From NCBI GenBank assembly GCA_030144725.1, contig JASKMD010000029.1, forward strand, positions 2,154,613 through 2,218,612: a stretch of DNA of 64,000 nt, written 5' to 3'. The stretch comes from Haematococcus lacustris (lineage: Eukaryota > Chlorophyta > Chlorophyceae > Chlamydomonadales > Haematococcaceae). The position numbers and the translations under genes were made by a program. Shown here one piece after another: positions 58,752 to 64,000 of this stretch (position 1 is the stretch's first letter; every line of letters starts with the position of its first letter). The notes below the pieces were generated by a model, which saw only the letters and a program-made list of their open reading frames with translations, did no database searches and was not told the origin of the DNA.

Positions 58752-61592
58752 CTACTGTGCTACAGGCTGCTGGGCTTGGGCCTTGGGGGCTCGCTCTCGC
58801 AGCTTCTTGAAGCCCAGTGCTGGGTACTCCTTGCGCTGGGCAGGAAGTCTTCCTCGGTGTTGCCACCTGCACAGCTCCAGTGGGCGCCACTTGCTCTCCC
58901 CTGCCCGCTGGAGGTTGAGGGCTGCGTTGCAGTCCCTGTCCACCCATTTGCCAAGCTCACCAGGGGTAGCCTGGGCCAGCCAAGGGCACCACATGAGCCC
59001 CCGCACTGGCGCCTCAAACCGATTGCTCCAGGCTGACCGCAACAAGCAGTCCTGCACCTGTCCCGGCTTAGGCTTCCAGCCTGTAGGCCTGGTAGGCTTG
59101 CTGCTGTCCAGCTCCTCCTCACAGGGCTGGGGGCTGTTCAAGATTGAGCTGACCCTGCTGGTGCGGAACTCATCCGCAGTCACCACCTTGCCTGGCACCC
59201 TGTCGGTTGGCTTGCCGCTGTTGGGCCTCTCCACCACCTTGCGGCAGGCCTGCAGCACGGCCTTGGCCCCCCACCCACCCCGCGTGCCAATGCCTGCGTT
59301 CCCCCACTCCTGCTGGGACACGCTGGCTGCCTCCTCCTCCAGCTGCATGGCACACAAGATACACACAATGCGCATGACATCCTGGGAAGGACTGTGGACA
59401 TGGGCACCTAGCAGGTCACATGTGGGGAGGTCATCAGCCCTTGGCCCTGTCCCTCCCCCCCAACCCTTGGCACTCTCACCTTCATGAAGTAGCGCTCCAG
59501 GACCGTCTCCTGCGCACCATGCAGCCTCATCCTTTGCTCAGCCCACTTGGGATGCAGGTACTCCCCCCACACTGCATCCCAGGTTGCCAGGGTGACGGCC
59601 ACATGCCGCTGGATGGCCACCAGGGAGGTGCCTGCTGGGGTGGCTGCTGCCAGGTGCTGCAGCTCGAGCTCGATGTTGTCATTCCACAGCTGAGTGTTGC
59701 GGCGCGCCTGGATCAGGCCGCTGTCATGCCGTACCTAGCTCCTGGTCAACTTGCTCCTGTAGAAGCCTTGCAATAGGCCATCTGCACGCCACATCCCTGA
59801 AGCTGCGCTGACTGCCTGGATGGCCCCAGGGTCCAACCCTAAGTGGCTGGGTCAAACTGGAACGCCCGCTCGTCAGCCAGGCCGCTACCTATGTCAGATG
59901 GACTGCGTGTGTTGTTGCTGCTGCTGTCAGAAGGGTCTTCAGCTGCTGGGCTGCTGTCAGAGGGGTCTGCTGCTGCTTGGCTGCTGCCAGAGGGGTCTGC
60001 TGCTGGGCCGGCTGCTGGGCTGCTGCGAGAGGGGTCTGCTGCTGGGCTGCTGCCAGAGGGGCCAGGGGGGGTGTAGTCCAGTGGGCGTGTGTATTGCACA
60101 CACACACTGACCCCATCAGTCAGGATTCGCCTATCAAACACAAACCCCCGGTTGGCGAGCAGAACACACTGTCCCAGTGACTGTAGGCAGCATGCTCGGC
60201 CTCAAAGGCTTCCGCTGTGGCTGTGGTCAGGCCTAGCTGGCTGCACACCCCATGCAAGACCCTGGTTTCTATCAGGATGAAATGGGTACCTGACTCTGCC
60301 ATGGGGGTGAGGATGAAGGGTGGGGGGCAGTATGGAACCCGAGGACCCTTGCCCTTGCCCTTGCCCTTGCCCTTGCCCTTGCCCTTGCCCTTGCCCTTGC
60401 CCTTGCCCTTGCCCTTGCCCTTGCCCTTGCCCTTGCCCTTGCCCTTGCCCTTGCCCTTGCCCTTGCCCTTGCCCTTGCCCTTGCCCTTGCCCTTGCCCTT
60501 GCCCTTGCCCTTGCCCTTGCCCTTGCCCTTGCCCTTGCCCTTGCCCTTGCCCTTGCCCTTGCCCTTGCCCTTGCCCTTGCCCTTGCCCTTGCCCTTGCCC
60601 TTGCCCTTGCCCTTGCCCTTGCCCTTGCCCTTGCCCTTGCCCTTGCCCTTGCCCTTGCCCTTGCCCTTGCCCTTGCCCTTGCCCTTGCCCTTGCCCTTGC
60701 CCTTGCCCTTGCCCTTGCCCTTGCCCTTGCCCTTGCCCTTGCCCTTGCCCTTGCCCTTGCCCTTGCCCTTGCCCTTGCCCTTGCCCTTGCCCTCGCCCTC
60801 GCCCTCGCCCTCGCCCTCGCCCTCGCCCTCGCCCTCGCCCTCGCCCTCGCCCTCGCCCTCGCCCTCGCCCTCGCCCTCGCCCTCGCCCTCGCCCTCGCCC
60901 TTGCCCTCGCCCTTGCCCTTGCCCTTGCCCTTGCCCTTGCCCTTGCCCTTGCCCTTGCCCTTGCCCTTGCCCTTGCCCTTGCCCTTGCCCTTGCCCTTGC
61001 CCTTGCCCTTGCCCTTGCCCTTGCCCTTGCCCTTGCCCTTGCCCTTGCCCTTGCCCTTGCCCTTGCCCTTGCCCTTGCCCTTGCCCTTGCCCTTGCCCTT
61101 GCCCTTGCCCTTGCCCTTGCCCTTGCCCTTGCCCTTGCCCTTGCCCTTGCCCTTGCCCTTGCCCTTGCCCTTGCCCTTGCCCTTGCCCTTGCCCTTGCCA
61201 TTGCCCTTGCCATTGCCCCTGCCCTTGCCCTTGCCCTTGCCCTTGCCCTTGCCCCTGCCCCTGCCCTTGCCCTTGCCCCTGCCCTTGCCCTTGCCCTTGC
61301 CCCTGCCCTTGCCTTCGACTGCTGGGGGGTTAGGGTCCTGCCACTCCTCAAGGCACCGGTTGACGTAGATGGCGTACAGGATTCGCCGATGCAGCGGCAG
61401 CTTGGTGATGGCCGGCGGCGCATGATAGTCCTCTGGCTCCTCTGAGTCTGCTGGGGCTGCTGCCTCCTCCACATCCTTCAGCACACCGGTCAGCACATGC
61501 CGGTGGAAGGTCATGCGCTCTTGCCACTCGGGGCTCACCAGCGGGGTGCCACGCAGCTCGGAGCAGCGCCAGCTGCTAGGGCTGGGGCACAT
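58752..61592 (-). pseudogene. Fanzor family 2, with giant Gly-Lys tract; frameshift and nonsense
   Basis: Minus strand. The N-terminal frame from ATG 61592 (MCPSPSSWRCSELRGTPL...) contains ERMTFHRHVLTGVLKDVEE and LPLHRRILYAIYVNRCLEEW, then about 320 residues of GK/GE repeat, then the conserved CPPPFILTPMAESGTHFILI and TRVLHGVCSQLGL. Frame is lost near 60150. FVFDRRILTDGVSVCVQYTR and a Ser-rich linker follow, then a TAG at FDPAT (about 59840). RuvC-I survives in another frame as LGLDPGAIQAVSAASG, with a further TAG near 59737. The last exons (59620-59481 and 59375-58752) are clean: VAVTLATWDAVWGEYLHPKW, TADEFRTSRVSS, GLMWCP and RuvC-III VDRDCNAALNLQ. It is diverged from copies A-C across its length, so it is a separate family. 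Its long N-terminus, apart from the tract, is the best view here of that domain. Confidence 0.83.
60350..61315 (-). repeat. ~960-bp GGGCAA hexamer tract, in frame in a Fanzor exon
   Basis: On the minus strand it reads (GGCAAG)n = (Gly-Lys)n, with an internal block at 60792-60911 of GGCGAG = (Gly-Glu)n and scattered Arg or Asn variants at the 5' edge. It occupies the place where copies A and B have a short basic linker (PKRGKRRGVGPR). Confidence 0.92.
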
Positions 61593-61773
61593 GTGGTCAC
61601 AGCGATGAGGGGGAAGGGTGGCTTAGTGGGCAAGTGCGTGTTGAGCTGTACATGAAAGGAGGTGGGGTGTGGGCCACGCCAGGAAGGGCCACACAATGCA
61701 TGATGCAGTGCGGTACAGATTACTACTTGCAGGGGTGCAGACATCACGAGAGTACAGGCAGCAGCAGCAGTAG

Positions 61774-61803
<30 letters not shown>
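61560..61803. repeat. 5' flank of Fanzor family 2, inverted copy of 52380-52575, ending in AGC triplets
   Basis: Covers the start-codon region and upstream flank. 61755-61803 is an AGC triplet tract at the element's outer edge. Confidence 0.8.
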
Positions 61804-61804
<1 letters not shown>

Positions 61805-62700
61805 ACTAGACAGAGGCCATGCAGTGGCGGAGGAACCGCTCCCTCAATAGCAATTGCAAGCGCGACTCCAGGTTGGGGCAGTAACATTCGCCATTGCGGC
61901 TAGTATTTAGTCGGCGTGGCCAGTCAGTTGGCCAGAGATAGATAGAATACAGACTTACCAGTGTCACCTTACCACAGTCACTAATACAGGGGGTCACCCC
62001 CGCCATTGGCTGCACCCCCGTGGCTCAAGAGATAAAAACTTTCTCATTTCTGCACGGGCATTTCTGCAGGCCGCCGATTCGTGCGATGAGCTGCTTATGG
62101 CCTGACTAGAGTGCAGCCAGCCCCAGCGGTTTGCCGGGTGGCTGGCTCCCAACACGCGACGTGTTCTGGCGCCACGCAGACACTCTTAGCAACCGCTGTA
62201 GGCAGCTGGGACCCAGCGCGGCGTGAACGGCGCATCCAAACTAATTTTTAAACCAGCATGCAACAGCGCTTTAAATCGCATTCTTCAACACGGGTTCAGT
62301 CCACATGTGACAGCAATGTCAAGGTGGTTACCGCATCGGTGCTTGTGGTTATTTTGCAGCCAAACGCAGCTAGAACCAGTCAAAAAGATGCATAAACTGA
62401 GCTGATATAAGTGTTCACCCCCCCACATGAAACGGCCCACACATCAAGACAACGCGTTTCTGCTTTGCAGACACGTTAGGTGACCACACAAGGAGCCGCG
62501 CTGAACTGGCAATTCATCATTTGACGTCCTGGTTGGACAGTTATGGCAGCCGGAAAAAGTCGGAATTTGACGTTACACGAGGTGCACGCTGTTCGGGTGC
62601 AGGGACAGGCCACAAGCCATACCACCACTCTTAACATGTCACCAGCACTAGCACTAGCACTAGAACACATGTCCAGGGGGTTACTGTCAGGTGGCCCCAA
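61804..62700. other. No gene seen
   Basis: Unassigned sequence between two repeats. A few short open frames, none conserved. GCACTAGCACTAGCACTAG near 62645 is a small tandem run. Confidence 0.4.
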
Positions 62701-63911
62701 CATGGGGTTGGTAATCTTCATGCAAATACTATCTTAAAACTGCACCGTTTTCGGTAGCGTTTATCACATTGGCAGCCACGAGTTAGTCCGCGTCATCTGA
62801 CCATCAGCGCTAGCCATTGGAGTCTTAGCTCGCGTACTGCCACATGTGCCCGCGAACAAATCACATCGGCGAGACGGGTCTCCTTGGCACGGTGAGCCAC
62901 GTCGCTGTGACCCCATCTACCTAGCGTAGTGAGCTGGTTGTGCACAAATGGAATGTCCGGCCGACACCCAACGCGATGCCTGCCGGGCGTGCAGGGTGTC
63001 TAGACGGGGCGGGTGAAGCATAATCTATCTTCGCTTCTCGCCGAACACATCATTTGGGTCGGCGCACACGAAGGTAGCACCGGGGTACACCCCCCCCCCC
63101 TCCACTGTGCCCTTCACTGTGTTGCACCCGTTGCACTTGGAGGAAAAGCGACATAGAATTGTTGTTCTTTACTCATTGGCGGATCTCTTGAAACAAACCG
63201 CACATTAGACAGCCCAGGCCTCTGTCAGTTTGACATCTTCAAAGTGACATCATGTTCTCCAAGCAGAATCAGGGCCACGGGGCTGTGGGGTGGCAGTTGA
63301 GCTATGAAACTTTGCACGCAAGTGGATGGCATGTAGGGGAGTGTAACTCTCAGAGGAGACGAGTCCAAACTCTGTCGTGGTGTGGAGTTGTGAGACTGAC
63401 TGCATGGCTCTGGCCCTGAGATTGGCGAAGGGAGTTAAGGGTCACAGACCAAAGTGAGAGTATGGCTTATCTGATTATGAGCGTTTGTAACACTGGCCTA
63501 GAGGAGCTTAACCTAGTAAGTAGCATGCTGTAAGTCCAAACTGTCGAGCTGTGGCATTGCCCTCTAGGTATGGGGGGGAGGTGGGCTCATTGCCACATTG
63601 CCGCATCCGCTTTCCGATCCGACTGCTGCTTCCGACGCGCATGCTCATGTAGAGCAGCCTCAGCGGCGCGGGCGGTCGAAGCGATGACTGCATGCCTCGC
63701 TGTGGCTCAAATTTAAATTAATTACTTTGAAGCTTTGCTGTGCACGGCCTACTGACTGCAAAACTATTCTGGATGGGTCAAGGGTAGCTGGCCGGGTCGG
63801 CTATATTGTGAGCCATCTAACATAGTTTTTGGCGTAGTGAGTGCAAAGATACAGCCGTCCTACTACCAGGGGTCGGTTTCCTGTCATTTTTTGTCAGTTG
63901 GGGTCGCCTGA
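62701..63911. repeat. 1.2-kb dispersed repeat, second copy
   Basis: Full-length match to 55891-57098. Here it is not inside the hAT element, so the unit moves or duplicates on its own. Ends near TTGTCAGTTGGGGTCGCC. Confidence 0.85.
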
Positions 63912-64000
63912 GTTACTGCTCCCGACAAAAAATTCAAAAAGTTGAAAAGTTGGGCCGCTGAGCGCGATAACTGTTCGCTGATCCCAGCCCCACTAAGCAG

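Noticed and set aside
60217..61368. Plus-strand LP and CP repeat proteins
   Set aside because: Antisense of the (GK)n tract of a minus-strand Fanzor reading frame.

Overview
The window looks like nuclear DNA of a chlorophyte green alga, probably a volvocalean such as a Chlamydomonas or Haematococcus relative. This is inferred from many short introns with GT-AG (sometimes GC-AG) borders, GC- and Ala/Pro/Ser-rich proteins, extreme tandem repeats in introns, a plant-type GATA factor and eukaryotic proteasome and purple acid phosphatase genes. The organism is not proven. Prokaryotic features (operons, ribosome binding sites) do not apply, and I saw no tRNA, rRNA or CRISPR array.

Layout. 250-3317 (+) is the 3' part of a purple acid phosphatase. 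4471-4604 is a hAT-type MITE with an 8-bp target duplication. 6089-11358 (+) encodes a large disordered protein with a ~40-residue repeat occurring three times. 11.7-12.2 kb is a relic paralogue of the next gene. 12747-18713 (+) is a five-exon Pro/Tyr/Gly-rich, probably lipid-anchored protein whose last intron holds a Fanzor (eukaryotic TnpB-like) element, itself split by a hAT element. 19382-22438 (-) is a secreted beta-solenoid-like protein. 23.1-27.0 kb holds a Fanzor element with long inverted ends and a second, decayed Fanzor family whose intron is a pentamer satellite. 27397-30147 (-) is a Lys/Ser-rich nuclear-type protein. 30.3-36.8 kb is a graveyard of Fanzor copies and solo element ends. 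36803-39195 (-) is the 20S proteasome beta-2 subunit. A 500-N gap and 3.56 kb of CTGC repeat follow. 44447-48915 (+) is a coiled-coil protein with an IQ-like helix and repeat-filled introns. 49.7-52.18 kb (+) is a GATA zinc-finger gene. 52.3-64 kb is almost entirely repeats: a 3.63-kb hAT element with target duplications, a third Fanzor family carrying a huge in-frame Gly-Lys tract, and a 1.2-kb direct repeat.

The outstanding content is the Fanzor system: at least six gene copies or relics of three families in 47 kb, each with a recognisable RuvC core or part of one, three with an almost identical ~230-bp 3' end that is a strong candidate guide-RNA (fRNA) and transposon-end region, plus several gene-less solo ends. 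Comparing the copies lets the basic N-terminal exons (present in two broken copies) and the RuvC core (best in the 23.4-25.3 kb copy) be recognised as parts of one ancestral gene. No copy is demonstrably complete. The host genes are ordinary housekeeping, extracellular and regulatory genes with no evident pathway in common; they are linked mainly by the way elements have inserted in and around them.
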